Shown in pieces: positions 12,062 through 24,474 of a DNA stretch of 64,000 bases; positions within the stretch are counted from its first letter, which is position 1; each line of letters starts with the position of its first letter. The DNA lies in assembly GCA_037893245.1 (NCBI GenBank), contig JBAIAA010000010.1:124001-188000 (forward strand), in the 5' to 3' direction. The notes below the pieces were generated by a model, which worked only from the letters and a program-made list of their open reading frames with translations, was not told the origin of the DNA and ran no database searches. Both the position numbers and the translations under genes were made by a program. The stretch is from Crossaster papposus. Taxonomy: Eukaryota; Echinodermata; Asteroidea; Velatida; Solasteridae.

Positions 12062-12233
12062 AAATATGTAGTAGTAGGGATATGCCGATTGTAGACCAAA
12101 TCTTAAATATGTAGTAGTAGGGATATGCCGATTGTAGACCAAATCTTAAATATGTAGTAGTAGGGATATGCCGATTGTAGACCAAATCTTAAATATGTAG
12201 TAGTAGGGATATGCCGATTGTAGACCAAATCTG

Positions 12234-12411
12234 AAAAAACTCAATTTGATCTGATAACAAAACAAACTCACATTTATTATTATGTAAAGGGAAAGAAGTG
12301 TGCAGTAGAAATAAACACCTGATGTGGGAACAAGCCCTCGAGTTAAATATGTAAAGGGAAAGAAGTGTGCAGTAGAAATAAACACCTTATGTGGGAACAA
12401 GCCCTCGAGTT
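12234..12411 (+). repeat. C+B insertion 15, two B (178 bp)
   Basis: TG-junction copy four monomers after insertion 14. The second B has CACCTTATGTGG, and the following A unit lacks one G. Confidence 0.96.
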
Positions 12412-14744
12412 AAATATGTAGTAGTAGGATATGCCGATTGTAGACCAAATCTTAAATATGTAGCAGTAGGGATATGCCGATTGTATACCAAATCTTAAAT
12501 ATGTAGTAGTAGGGATATGCCGATTGTAAACCAAATCTTAAATATGTAGTAGTAGGGATATGCCGATTGTAGACCAAATCTTAAATATGTAGTAGTAGGG
12601 ATATGCCGATTGTAGACCAAATCTTAAATATGTAGTAGTAGTAGGGATATGCCGATTGTAGACCAAATTTTAAATATGTAGTAGTAGGGATATGCCGATT
12701 GTAGACCAAATCTTAAATATGTAGTAGTAGGGATATGCCGATTGTAGACCAAATCTTAAATATGTAGTAGTAGGGATATGCCGATTGTAGACCAAATATT
12801 AAATATGTAGTAGTAGGGATGTGCCGATTGTAGACCAAATCTTAAATATGTAGTAGTAGGGATATACCGATTGTAGACCAAATCTTAAATATGTAGTAGT
12901 AGGGATATGCCGATTGTAGACCAAATCTTAAATATGTAGTAGTAGGGATATGCCGATTGTAGACCAAATCTTAAATATGTAGTAGTAGGGATATGCCGAT
13001 TGTAGACCAAATCTTAAATATGTAGTAGTAGGGATATGCCGATTGTAGACCAAATCTTAAATATGTAGTAGTAGGGATATGCCGATTGTAGACCAAATCT
13101 TAAATATGTAGTAGTAGGGATATGCCGATTGTAGACCAAATCTTAAATATGTAGTAGTAGTAGGGATATGCCGATTGTAGACCAAATCTTAAATATGTAG
13201 TAGTAGGGATATGCCGATTGTAGACCAAATCTTAAATATGTAGTAGTAGGGATATGCCGATTGTAGACCAAATCTTAAATATGTAGTAGTAGGGATATGC
13301 CGATTGTAGACCAAATCTTAAATATGTAGTAGTAGGTATATGCCGATTGTAGACCAAATCTTAAATATGTAGTAGTAGGGATATGCCGATTGTAGACCAA
13401 ATCTTAAATATGTAGTAGTAGGGATATGCCGATTGTAGACCAAATCTTAAATATGTAGTAGTAGGGATATGCCGATTGTAGACCAAATCTTAAATATGTA
13501 GTAGTAGGGATATGCCGATTGTAGACCAAATCTTAAATATGTAGTAGTAGGAATATGCCGATTGTAGACCAAATCTTAAATATGTAGTAGTAGGGATATG
13601 CCGATTGTAGACCAAATCTTAAATATGTAGTAGTAGGGATATGCCGATTGTAGACCAAATCTTAAATATGTAGTAGTAGGGATATGCCGATTGTAGACCA
13701 AATCTTAAATATGTAGTAGTAGGGATATGCCGATTGTAGACCAAATCTTAAATATGTAGTAGTAGTAGGGATATGCCGATTGTAGACCAAATCTTAAATA
13801 TGTAGTAGTAGGGATATGCCGATTGTAGACCAAATCTTAAATATGTAGTAGTAGGGATATGCCGATTGTAGACCAAATCTTAAATATGTAGTAGTAGGGA
13901 TATGCCGATTGTAGACCAAATCTTAAATATGTAGTAGTAGGGATATGCCGATTGTAGACCAAATCTTAAATATGTAGTAGTAGGGATATGCCGATTGTAG
14001 ACCAAATCTTAAATATGTAGTAGTAGGTATATGCCGATTGTAGACCAAATCTTAAATATGTAGTAGTAGGGATATGCCGATTGTAGACCAAATCTTAAAT
14101 ATGTAGTAGTAGGGATATGCCGATTGTAGACCAAATCTTAAATATGTAGTAGTAGGGATATGCCGATTGTAGACCAAATCTTAAATATGTAGTAGTAGGG
14201 ATATGCCGATTGTAGACCAAATCTTAAATATGTAGTAGTAGGGATATGCCGATTGTAGACCAAATCTTAAATATGTAGTAGTAGTAGGGATATGCCGATT
14301 GTAGACCAAATCTTAAATATGTAGTAGTAGGGATATGCCGATTGTAGACCAAATCTTAAATATGTAGTAGTAGGGATATGCCGATTGTAGACCAAATCTT
14401 AAATATGTAGTAGTAGGGATATGCCGATTGTAGACCAAATCTTAAATATGTAGTAGTAGGGATATGCCGATTGTAGACCAAATCTTAAATATGTAGTAGT
14501 AGGGATATGCCGATTGTAGACCACATCTTAAATATGTAGCAGTAGGGATATGCCGATTGTAGACCAAATCTTAAATATGTAGTAGTAGGTATATGCCGAT
14601 TGTAGACCAAATCTTAAATATGTAGTAGTAGGGATATGCCGATTGTAGACCAAATCTTAAATATGTAGTAGTAGGGATATGCCGATTGTAGACCAAATCT
14701 TAAATATGTAGTAGTAGGGATATGCCGATTGTAGACCAAATCTT
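12412..14744 (+). repeat. A array, 54 units
   Basis: 2,333 bp = 54 x 43 + 12 - 1, with (GTA)4 units near 12632, 13149, 13754 and 14273. It carries AGGTATATGCC at 13334, 14025 and 14587. The first half also resembles 7.7-8.3 kb (CAAATATT then GATGTGCCG at 12792/12819). Confidence 0.95.
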
Positions 14745-14855
14745 AAAAAACTCAATTTGATCTGATAACAAAACAAACTCACATTTATTATTATGTAAAG
14801 GGAAAGAAGTGTGCAGTAGAAATAAACACCTGATGTGGGAACAAGCCCTCGAGTT
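14745..14855 (+). repeat. C+B insertion 16, one B (111 bp)
   Basis: Counterpart of insertion 13 at an offset of 3,144 bp. Consensus sequence. Confidence 0.96.
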
Positions 14856-15027
14856 AAATATGTAGTAGTAGGGATATGCCGATTGTAGACCAAATCTTAA
14901 ATATGTAGTAGTAGGGATATGCCGATTGTAGACCAAATCTTAAATATGTAGTAGTAGGGATATGCCGATTGTAGACCAAATCTTAAATATGTAGTAGTAG
15001 GGATATGCCGATTGTAGACCAAATCTG

Positions 15028-15206
15028 AAAAAAACTCAATTTGATCTGATAACAAAACAAACTCACATTTATTATTATGTAAAGGGAAAGAAGTGTGCAG
15101 TAGAAATAAACACCTGATGTGGGAACAAGCCCTCGAGTTAAATATGTAAAGGGAAAGAAGTGTGCAGTAGAAATAAACACCTGATGTGGGAACAAGCCCT
15201 CGAGTT
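15028..15206 (+). repeat. C+B insertion 17, two B (179 bp)
   Basis: TG-junction copy with one extra A in the A-run of the left junction. Counterpart of insertion 14. Confidence 0.95.
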
Positions 15207-15378
15207 AAATATGTAGTAGTAGGGATATGCCGATTGTAGACCAAATCTTAAATATGTAGTAGTAGGGATATGCCGATTGTAGACCAAATCTTAAATATGT
15301 AGTAGTAGGGATATGCCGATTGTAGACCAAATCTTAAATATGTAGTAGTAGGGATATGCCGATTGTAGACCAAATCTG

Positions 15379-15556
15379 AAAAAACTCAATTTGATCTGAT
15401 AACAAAACAAACTCACATTTATTATTATGTAAAGGGAAAGAAGTGTGCAGTAGAAATAAACACCTGATGTGGGAACAAGCCCTCGAGTTAAATATGTAAA
15501 GGGAAAGAAGTGTGCAGTAGAAATAAACACCTTATGTGGGAACAAGCCCTCGAGTT
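15379..15556 (+). repeat. C+B insertion 18, two B (178 bp)
   Basis: TG-junction copy whose second B has CACCTTATG, with the G-deleted A unit after it. Counterpart of insertion 15 (offset 3,145 bp) and close kin of insertion 9. Confidence 0.95.
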
Positions 15557-16332
15557 AAATATGTAGTAGTAGGATATGCCGATTGTAGACCAAATCTTAA
15601 ATATGTAGCAGTAGGGATATGCCGATTGTATACCAAATCTTAAATATGTAGTAGTAGGGATATGCCGATTGTAGACCAAATCTTAAATATGTAGTAGTAG
15701 GGATATGCCGATTGTAGACCAAATCTTAAATATGTAGTAGTAGGGATATGCCGATTGTAGACCAAATCTTAAATATGTAGTAGTAGGGGTATGCCGATTG
15801 TAGTCCAAATCTTAAATATGTAGTAGTAGGGATATGCCGATTGTAGACCAAATCTTAAATATGTAGTAGTAGGGATATGCCGATTGTAGACCAAATCTTA
15901 AATATGTAGTAGTAGGGATATGCCGATTGTACACCAAATCTTAAATATGTAGTAGTAGGGATATGCCGATTGTAGACCAAATCTTAAATATGTAGTAGTA
16001 GGGATATGCCGATTGTAGACCAAATCTTAAATATGTAGTAGTAGGGATATGCCGATTGTAGACCAATTCTTATATATGTAGTAGTAGGGATATGCCGATT
16101 GTAGACCAAATCTTAAATATGTAGTAGTAGGGATATGCCGATTGTAGACCAAATCTTAAATATGTAGTAGTAGGGATATGCCGATTGTAGACCAAATCTT
16201 AAATATGTAGTAGTAGTAGGGATATGCCGATTGTAGACCAAATCTTAAATATGTAGTAGTAGGGATATGCCGATTGTAGACCAAATCTTAAATATGTAGT
16301 AGTAGGGATATGCAGATTGTAGACCAAATCTT
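15557..16332 (+). repeat. A array, 18 units
   Basis: 776 bp = 18 x 43 + 3 - 1. Matches 6445-7177 with one extra monomer. GTACACC at 15931 is private to this copy. GACCAATTCTTATATATG is at 16061. Confidence 0.95.
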
Positions 16333-16518
16333 AAAAAACTAAATTTGATCTGATAACAAAACAAACTCACATTTATTATTATGTAAAGGGAAAGAAGTGT
16401 GCAGTAGAAATAAACACCTGATGTAGGAACAAGCCCTCGAGTTAAATATGTAAAGGTGTAAAGGAAAAGAAGTGTGCAGTATAAATAAACACCTGATGTG
16501 GGAACAAGCCCTCGAGTT
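16333..16518 (+). repeat. C+B insertion 19, 186-bp subtype
   Basis: Copy of insertion 10 at an offset of 9,155 bp, with the same ACTAAATTTG and 8-bp gain between B copies. Confidence 0.96.
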
Positions 16519-16690
16519 AAATATGTAGTAGTAGGGATATGCCGATTGTAGACCAAATCTTAAATATGTAGTAGTAGGGATATGCCGATTGTAGACCAAA
16601 TCTTAAATATGTAGTAGTAGGGATATGCCGATTGTAGACCAAATCTTAAATATGTAGTAGTAGGGATATGCCGATTGTAGACCAAATCTT

Positions 16691-16868
16691 AAAAAACTCA
16701 ATTTGATCTGATAACAAAACAAACTCACATTTATTATTATGTAAAGAGAAAGAAGTGTGCAGTATAAATAAACACCTGATGTGGGAACAAGCCCTCGAGT
16801 TAAATATGTAAAGGGAAAGAAGTGTGCAGTAGAAATAAACACCTGATGTGGGAACAAGCCCTTGAGTT
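16691..16868 (+). repeat. C+B insertion 20, two B (178 bp)
   Basis: Counterpart of insertion 11, with GTAAAGAGAAAG and GTATAAATA in the first B and CCCTTGAG in the second. A G-deleted A unit follows. Confidence 0.96.
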
Positions 16869-18593
16869 AAATATGTAGTAGTAGGATATGCCGATTGTAG
16901 ACCAAATCTTAAATATGTAGTAGTAGGGATATGCCGATTGTATACCAAATCTTAAATATGTAGTAGTAGGGATATGCCGATTGTAGACCAAATCTTAAAT
17001 ATGTAGTAGTAGGGATATGCCGATTGTAGACCAAATCTTAAATATGTAGTAGTAGGGATATGCCGATTGTAGACCAAATCTTAAATATGTAGTAGTAGTA
17101 GGGATATGCCGATTGTAGACCAAATCTTAAATATGTAGTAGTAGGGATATGCCGATTGTAGACCAAATCTTAAATATGTAGTAGTAGGGATATGCCGATT
17201 GTAGACCAAATCTTAAATATGTAGTAGTAGGGATATGCCGATTGTAGACCAAATCTTAAATATGTAGTAGTAGGGATGTGCCGATTGTAGACCAAATCTT
17301 AAATATGTAGTAGTAGGGATATGCCGATTGTAGACCAAATCTTAAATATGTAGTAGTAGGGATATGCCGATTGTAGACCAAATCTTAAATATGTAGTAGT
17401 AGGGATATGCCGATTGTAGACCAAATCTTAAATATGTAGTAGTAGGGATATGCCGATTGTAGACCAAATCTTAAATATGTAGTAGTAGGGATATGCCGAT
17501 TGAAGACCAAATCTTAAATATGTAGTAGTAGGGATATGCCGATTGTAGACCAAATCTTAAACATGTAGTAGTAGGGATATGCCGATTGTAGACCAAATCT
17601 TAAATATGTAGTAGTAGGGGTATGCCGATTGTAGACCAAATCTTAAATATGTAGTAGTAGGGATATGCCGATTGTAGACCAAATCTTAAATATGTAGTAG
17701 TAGGGATATGCCGATTGTAGACCAAATCTTAAATATGTAGTAGTAGGGATATGCCGATTGTAGACCAAATCTTAAATATGTAGTAGTAGGGATATGCCGA
17801 TTGTATACCAAATCTTAAATATGTAGTAGTAGGGATATGCCGATTGTAGACCAAATCTTAAATATGTAGTAGTAGGGATATGCCGATTGTAGACCAAATC
17901 TTAAATATGTAGTAGTAGGGATATGCCGATTGTAGACCAAATCTTTAATATGTAGTAGTAGGGATATGCCGATTGTAGACCAAATCTTAAATATGTAGTA
18001 GTAGGGATATGCCGATTGTAGACCAAATCTTAAATATGTAGTAGTAGGGATATGCCGATTGTAGACCAAATCTTAAATATGTAGTAGTAGGGATATGCCG
18101 ATTGTAGACCAAATCTTAAATATGTAGTAGTAGGGATATGCCGATTGTAGACCAAATCTTAAATATGTAGTAGTAGGGATATGCCGATTGTAGACCAAAT
18201 CTTAAATATGTAGTAGTAGGGATATGCCGATTGTAGACCAAATCTTAAATATGTAGTAGTAGGGATATGCCGATTGTAGACCAAATCTTAAATATGTAGT
18301 AGTAGGGATATGCCGATTGTAGACCAATTCTTATATATGTAGTAGTAGGGATATGCCGATTGTAGACCAAATCTTAAATATGTAGTAGTAGGGATATGCC
18401 GATTGTAGACCAAATCTTAAATATGTAGTAGTAGGGATATGCCGATTGTAGACCAAATCTTAAATATGTAGTAGTAGTAGGGATATGCCGATTGTAGACC
18501 AAATCTTAAATATGTAGTAGTAGGGATATGCCGATTGTAGACCAAATCTTAAATATGTAGTAGTAGGGATATGCAGATTGTAGACCAAATCTT
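16869..18593 (+). repeat. A array, 40 units
   Basis: 1,725 bp = 40 x 43 + 6 - 1. Marker units: GATGTGCCG at 17275, TTGAAGACC near 17501, AAACATG near 17560, GGGGTATG at 17617, GTATACC at 17804, ATCTTTAATATG at 17941 and CCAATTC near 18325. Confidence 0.95.
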
Positions 18594-18779
18594 AAAAAAC
18601 TAAATTTGATCTGATAACAAAACAAACTCACATTTATTATTATGTAAAGGGAAAGAAGTGTGCAGTAGAAATAAACACCTGATGTAGGAACAAGCCCTCG
18701 AGTTAAATATGTAAAGGTGTAAAGGAAAAGAAGTGTGCAGTATAAATAAACACCTGATGTGGGAACAAGCCCTCGAGTT
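18594..18779 (+). repeat. C+B insertion 21, 186-bp subtype
   Basis: Copy of insertion 19 at an offset of exactly 2,261 bp, with the 8-bp gain retained. Confidence 0.96.
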
Positions 18780-18951
18780 AAATATGTAGTAGTAGGGATA
18801 TGCCGATTGTAGACCAAATCTTAAATATGTAGTAGTAGGGATATGCCGATTGTAGACCAAATCTTAAATATGTAGTAGTAGGGATATGCCGATTGTAGAC
18901 CAAATCTTAAATATGTAGTAGTAGGGATATGCCGATTGTAGACCAAATCTT

Positions 18952-19129
18952 AAAAAACTCAATTTGATCTGATAACAAAACAAACTCACATTTATTATTA
19001 TGTAAAGAGAAAGAAGTGTGCAGTATAAATAAACACCTGATGTGGGAACAAGCCCTCGAGTTAAATATGTAAAGGGAAAGAAGTGTGCAGTAGAAATAAA
19101 CACCTGATGTGGGAACAAGCCCTTGAGTT
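18952..19129 (+). repeat. C+B insertion 22, two B (178 bp)
   Basis: Copy of insertion 20 at an offset of 2,261 bp, with the same GTAAAGAGAAAG and CCCTTGAG variants. Confidence 0.96.
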
Positions 19130-20593
19130 AAATATGTAGTAGTAGGATATGCCGATTGTAGACCAAATCTTAAATATGTAGTAGTAGGGATATGCCGATT
19201 GTATACCAAATCTTAAATATGTAGTAGTAGGGATATGCCGATTGTAGACCAAATCTTAAATATGTAGTAGTAGGGATATGCCGATTGTAGACCAAATCTT
19301 AAATATGTAGTAGTAGGGATATGCCGATTGTAGACCAAATCTTAAATATGTAGTAGTAGTAGGGATATGCCGATTGTAGACCAAATCTTAAATATGTAGT
19401 AGTAGGGATATGCCGATTGTAGACCAAATCTTAAATATGTAGTAGTAGGGATATGCCGATTGTAGACCAAATCTTAAATATGTAGTAGTAGGGATATGCC
19501 GATTGTAGACCAAATCTTAAATATGTAGTAGTAGGGATGTGCCGATTGTAGACCAAATCTTAAATATGTAGTAGTAGGGATATGCCGATTGTAGACCAAA
19601 TCTTAAATATGTAGTAGTAGGGATATGCCGATTGTAGACCAAATCTTAAATATGTAGTAGTAGGGATATGCCGATTGTAGACCAAATCTTAAATATGTAG
19701 TAGTAGGGATATGCCGATTGTAGACCAAATCTTAAATATGTAGTAGTAGGGATATGCCGATTGAAGACCAAATCTTAAATATGTAGTAGTAGGGATATGC
19801 CGATTGTAGACCAAATCTTAAACATGTAGTAGTAGGGATATGCCGATTGTAGACCAAATCTTAAATATGTAGTAGTAGGGGTATGCCGATTGTAGACCAA
19901 ATCTTAAATATGTAGTAGTAGGGATATGCCGATTGTAGACCAAATCTTAAATATGTAGTAGTAGGGATATGCCGATTGTAGACCAAATCTTAAATATGTA
20001 GTAGTAGGGATATGCCGATTGTAGACCAAATCTTAAATATGTAGTAGTAGGGATATGCCGATTGTATACCAAATCTTAAATATGTAGTAGTAGGGATATG
20101 CCGATTGTAGACCAAATCTTAAATATGTAGTAGTAGGGATATGCCGATTGTAGACCAAATCTTAAATATGTAGTAGTAGGGATATGCCGATTGTAGACCA
20201 AATCTTTAATATGTAGTAGTAGGGATATGCCGATTGTAGACCAAATCTTAAATATGTAGTAGTAGGGATATGCCGATTGTAGACCAAATCTTAAATATGT
20301 AGTAGTAGGGATATGCCGATTGTAGACCAAATCTTAAATATGTAGTAGTAGGGATATGCCGATTGTAGACCAAATCTTAAATATGTAGTAGTAGGGATAT
20401 GCCGATTGTAGACCAAATCTTAAATATGTAGTAGTAGGGATATGCCGATTGTAGACCAAATCTTAAATATGTAGTAGTAGGGATATGCCGATTGTAGACC
20501 AAATCTTAAATATGTAGTAGTAGGGATATGCCGATTGTAGACCAAATCTTAAATATGTAGTAGTAGGGATATGCCGATTGTAGACCAAATCTT
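19130..20593 (+). repeat. A array, 34 units
   Basis: 1,464 bp = 34 x 43 + 3 - 1. Reproduces the marker order of 16869-18320 at 2,261 bp, including TTGAAGACC at 19762 and GGGGTATG near 19878. Confidence 0.95.
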
Positions 20594-20704
20594 AAAAAAC
20601 TCAATTTGATCTGATAACAAAACAAACTCACATTTATTATTATGTAAAGGGAAAGAAGTGTGCAGTAGAAATAAACACCTGATGTGGGAACAAGCCCTCG
20701 AGTT
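20594..20704 (+). repeat. C+B insertion 23, one B (111 bp)
   Basis: Consensus single-B copy opening an S-D pair with insertion 24. The gap to insertion 24 is four monomers, one with (GTA)4. Confidence 0.96.
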
Positions 20705-20879
20705 AAATATGTAGTAGTAGGGATATGCCGATTGTAGACCAAATCTTAAATATGTAGTAGTAGGGATATGCCGATTGTAGACCAAATCTTAAATATGTAG
20801 TAGTAGTAGGGATATGCCGATTGTAGACCAAATCTTAAATATGTAGTAGTAGGGATATGCCGATTTTAGACCAAATCTG

Positions 20880-21057
20880 AAAAAACTCAATTTGATCTGA
20901 TAACAAAACAAACTCACATTTATTATTATGTAAAGGGAAAGAAGTGTGCAGTAGAAATAAACACCTGATGTGGGAACAAGCCCTCGAGTTAAATATGTAA
21001 AGGGAAAGAAGTGTGCAGTAGAAATAAACACCTTATGTGGGAACAAGCCCTCGAGTT
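20880..21057 (+). repeat. C+B insertion 24, two B (178 bp)
   Basis: TG-junction copy preceded by a CCGATTTTAG unit. The second B has CACCTTATG, and a G-deleted unit follows. Confidence 0.96.
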
Positions 21058-23938
21058 AAATATGTAGTAGTAGGATATGCCGATTGTAGACCAAATCTTA
21101 AATATGTAGCAGTAGGGATATGCCGATTGTATACCAAATCTTAAATATGTAGTAGTAGGGATATGCCGATTGTAAACCAAATCTTAAATATGTAGTAGTA
21201 GGGATATGCCGATTGTAGACCAAATCTTAAATATGTAGTAGTAGGGATGTGCCGATTGTAGACAAATCTTAAATATGTAGTAGTAGGGATATGCCGATTT
21301 TAGACCAAATCTTAAATATGTAGTAGTAGGGATATGCCGATTGTAGACCAAATCTTAAATATGTAGTAGTAGGGATATGCCGATTGTAGACCAAATCTTA
21401 AATATGTAGTAGTAGGGATATGCCGATTGTAGACCAAATCTTAAATATGTAGTAGTAGGGATATGCCGATTGTAGACCAAATCTTAAATATGTAGTAGTA
21501 GGGATATGCCGATTGTAGACCAAATCTTAAATATGTAGTAGTAGGGATATGCCGATTGTAGACCAAATCTTAAATATGTAGTAGTAGGGATATGCCGATT
21601 GTAGACCAAATCTTAAATATGTAGTAGTAGGGATATGCCGATTGTAGACCAAATCTTAAATATGTAGTAGTAGGGATATGCCGATTGTAGACCAAATCTT
21701 AAATATGTAATAGTAGGGATATGCCGATTGTAGACCAAATCTTAAATATGTAGTAGTAGGGATATGCCGATTGTAGACCAAATCTTAAATATGTAGTAGT
21801 AGGGATATGCCGATTGTAGACCAAATCTTAAATATGTAGTAGTAGGGATATGCCGATTGTAGACCAAATCTTAAATATGTACTAGTAGGGATATGCCGAT
21901 TGTAGACCAAATCTTAAATATGTAGTAGTAGGGATATGCCGATTGTAGACCAAATCTTAAATATGTAGTAGTAGGGATATGCCGATTGTAAACCAAATCT
22001 TAAATATGTAGTAGTAGGGATATGCCGATTGTAGACCAAATCTTAAATATGTAGTAGTAGGGATGTGCCGATTGTAGACAAATCTTAAATATGTAGTAGT
22101 AGGGATATGCCGATTTTAGACCAAATCTTAAATATGTAGTAGTAGGGATATGCCGATTGTAGACCAAATCTTAAATATGTAGTAGTAGGGATATGCCGAT
22201 TGTAGACCAAATCTTAAATATGTAGTAGTAGGGATATGCCGATTGTAGACCAAATCTTAAATATGTAGTAGTAGGGATATGCCGATTGTAGACCAAATCT
22301 TAAATATGTAGTAGTAGGGATATGCCGATTGTAGACCAAATCTTAAATATGTAGTAGTAGGGATATGCCGATTGTAGACCAAATCTTAAATATGTAGTAG
22401 TAGGGATATGCCGATTGTAGACCAAATCTTAAATATGTAGTAGTAGGGATATGCCGATTGTAGACCAAATCTTAAATATGTAGTAGTAGGGATATGCCGA
22501 TTGTAGACCAAATCTTAAATATGTAATAGTAGGGATATGCCGATTGTAGACCAAATCTTAAATATGTAGTAGTAGGGATATGCCGATTGTAGACCAAATC
22601 TTAAATATGTAGTAGTAGGGATATGCCGATTGTAGACCAAATCTTAAATATGTAGTAGTAGGGATATGCCGATTGTAGACCAAATCTTAAATATGTACTA
22701 GTAGGGATATGCCGATTGTAGACCAAATCTTAAATATGTAGTAGTAGGGATATGCCGATTGTAGACCAAATCTTAAATATGTAGTAGTAGGGATATGCCG
22801 ATTGTAGACCAAATCTTAAATATGTAGGAGTAGGGATATGCCGATTGTAGACCAAATATTAAATATGTAGTAGTAGGGATATGCCGATTGTAGACCAAAT
22901 CTTAAACATGTAGTAGTAGGGATATGCCGATTGTAGACCAAATCTTAAATATGTAGTAGTAGGGGTATGCCGATTGTAGACCAAATCTTAAATATGTAGT
23001 AGTAGGGATATGCCGATTGTAGACCAAATCTTAAATATGTAGTAGTAGGGATATGCCGATTGTAGACCAAATCTTAAATATGTAGTAGTAGGGATATGCC
23101 GATTGTAGACCAAATCTTAAATATGTAGTAGTAGGGATATGCCGATTGTATACCAAATCTTAAATATGTAGTAGTAGGGATATGCCGATTGTAGACCAAA
23201 TCTTAAATATGTAGTAGTAGGGATATGCCGATTGTAGACCAAATCTTAAATATGTAGTAGTAGGGATATGCCGATTGTAGACCAAATCTTTAATATGTAG
23301 TAGTAGGGATATGCCGATTGTAGACCAAATCTTAAATATGTAGTAGTAGGGATATGCCGATTGTAGACCAAATCTTAAATATGTAGTAGTAGGGATATGC
23401 CGATTGTAGACCAAATCTTAAATATGTAGTAGTAGGGATATGCCGATTGTAGACCAAATCTTAAATATGTAGTAGTAGGGATATGCCGATTGTAGACCAA
23501 ATCTTAAATATGTAGTAGTAGGGATATGCCGATTGTAGACCAAATCTTAAATATGTAGTAGTAGGGATATGCCGATTGTAGACCAAATCTTAAATATGTA
23601 GTAGTAGGGATATGCCGATTGTAGACCAAATCTTAAATATGTAGTAGTAGGGATATGCCGATTGTAGACCAATTCTTATATATGTAGTAGTAGGGATATG
23701 CCGATTGTAGACCAAATCTTAAATATGTAGTAGTAGGGATATGCCGATTGTAGACCAAATCTTAAATATGTAGTAGTAGGGATATGCCGATTGTAGACCA
23801 AATCTTAAATATGTAGTAGTAGTAGGGATATGCCGATTGTAGACCAAATCTTAAATATGTAGTAGTAGGGATATGCCGATTGTAGACCAAATCTTAAATA
23901 TGTAGTAGTAGGGATATGCAGATTGTAGACCAAATCTT
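21058..23938 (+). repeat. A array, 67 units
   Basis: 2,881 bp = 67 x 43, with three single-base losses balanced by one (GTA)4. It holds the 816-bp tandem duplication and, from about 22.9 kb, the second copy of the 5,345-bp repeat. GTAGGAG near 22823 and CAAATATT near 22855 mark the seam. Confidence 0.95.
21140..22800 (+). repeat. 816-bp tandem duplication
   Basis: 19 monomers less one base. TGTAAACC (21171/21987), GATGTGCCG with GACAAATC (21246/22062), GTAATAG (21705/22521) and GTACTAG (21881/22697) all shift by 816 bp. The related segment at 26.6-27.2 kb is present once. Confidence 0.9.
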
Positions 23939-24124
23939 AAAAAACTAAATTTGATCTGATAACAAAACAAACTCACATTTATTATTATGTAAAGGGAAAG
24001 AAGTGTGCAGTAGAAATAAACACCTGATGTAGGAACAAGCCCTCGAGTTAAATATGTAAAGGTGTAAAGGAAAAGAAGTGTGCAGTATAAATAAACACCT
24101 GATGTGGGAACAAGCCCTCGAGTT
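23939..24124 (+). repeat. C+B insertion 25, 186-bp subtype
   Basis: Copy of insertion 21 at an offset of exactly 5,345 bp. Confidence 0.96.
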
Positions 24125-24296
24125 AAATATGTAGTAGTAGGGATATGCCGATTGTAGACCAAATCTTAAATATGTAGTAGTAGGGATATGCCGATTGTAG
24201 ACCAAATCTTAAATATGTAGTAGTAGGGATATGCCGATTGTAGACCAAATCTTAAATATGTAGTAGTAGGGATATGCCGATTGTAGACCAAATCTT

Positions 24297-24474
24297 AAAA
24301 AACTCAATTTGATCTGATAACAAAACAAACTCACATTTATTATTATGTAAAGAGAAAGAAGTGTGCAGTATAAATAAACACCTGATGTGGGAACAAGCCC
24401 TCGAGTTAAATATGTAAAGGGAAAGAAGTGTGCAGTAGAAATAAACACCTGATGTGGGAACAAGCCCTTGAGTT
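24297..24474 (+). repeat. C+B insertion 26, two B (178 bp)
   Basis: Copy of insertion 22 at 5,345 bp, with CCCTTGAG and a G-deleted next unit. Confidence 0.96.

Larger units (their letters stand above)
10010..15685 (+). repeat. 3.1-3.3 kb higher-order repeat, two copies
   Basis: About 10010-12540 matches about 13283-15685. The offset is 3,273 bp over the left part (10061/13334, 10277/13550, 10481/13754, 10752/14025) and 3,144 from 11129/14273 rightwards. The copies thus differ by three monomers (129 bp). Confidence 0.85.
16061..20582 (+). repeat. 2,261-bp higher-order tandem duplication
   Basis: Copies are roughly 16061-18321 and 18322-20582. Insertions 19 and 20 map to 21 and 22. The markers CCAATTC, TTGAAGACC, GGGGTATG, GTATACC and ATCTTTAATATG all shift by exactly 2,261 bp. 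GTACACC at 15931 is not repeated, which limits the left end. Confidence 0.9.
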
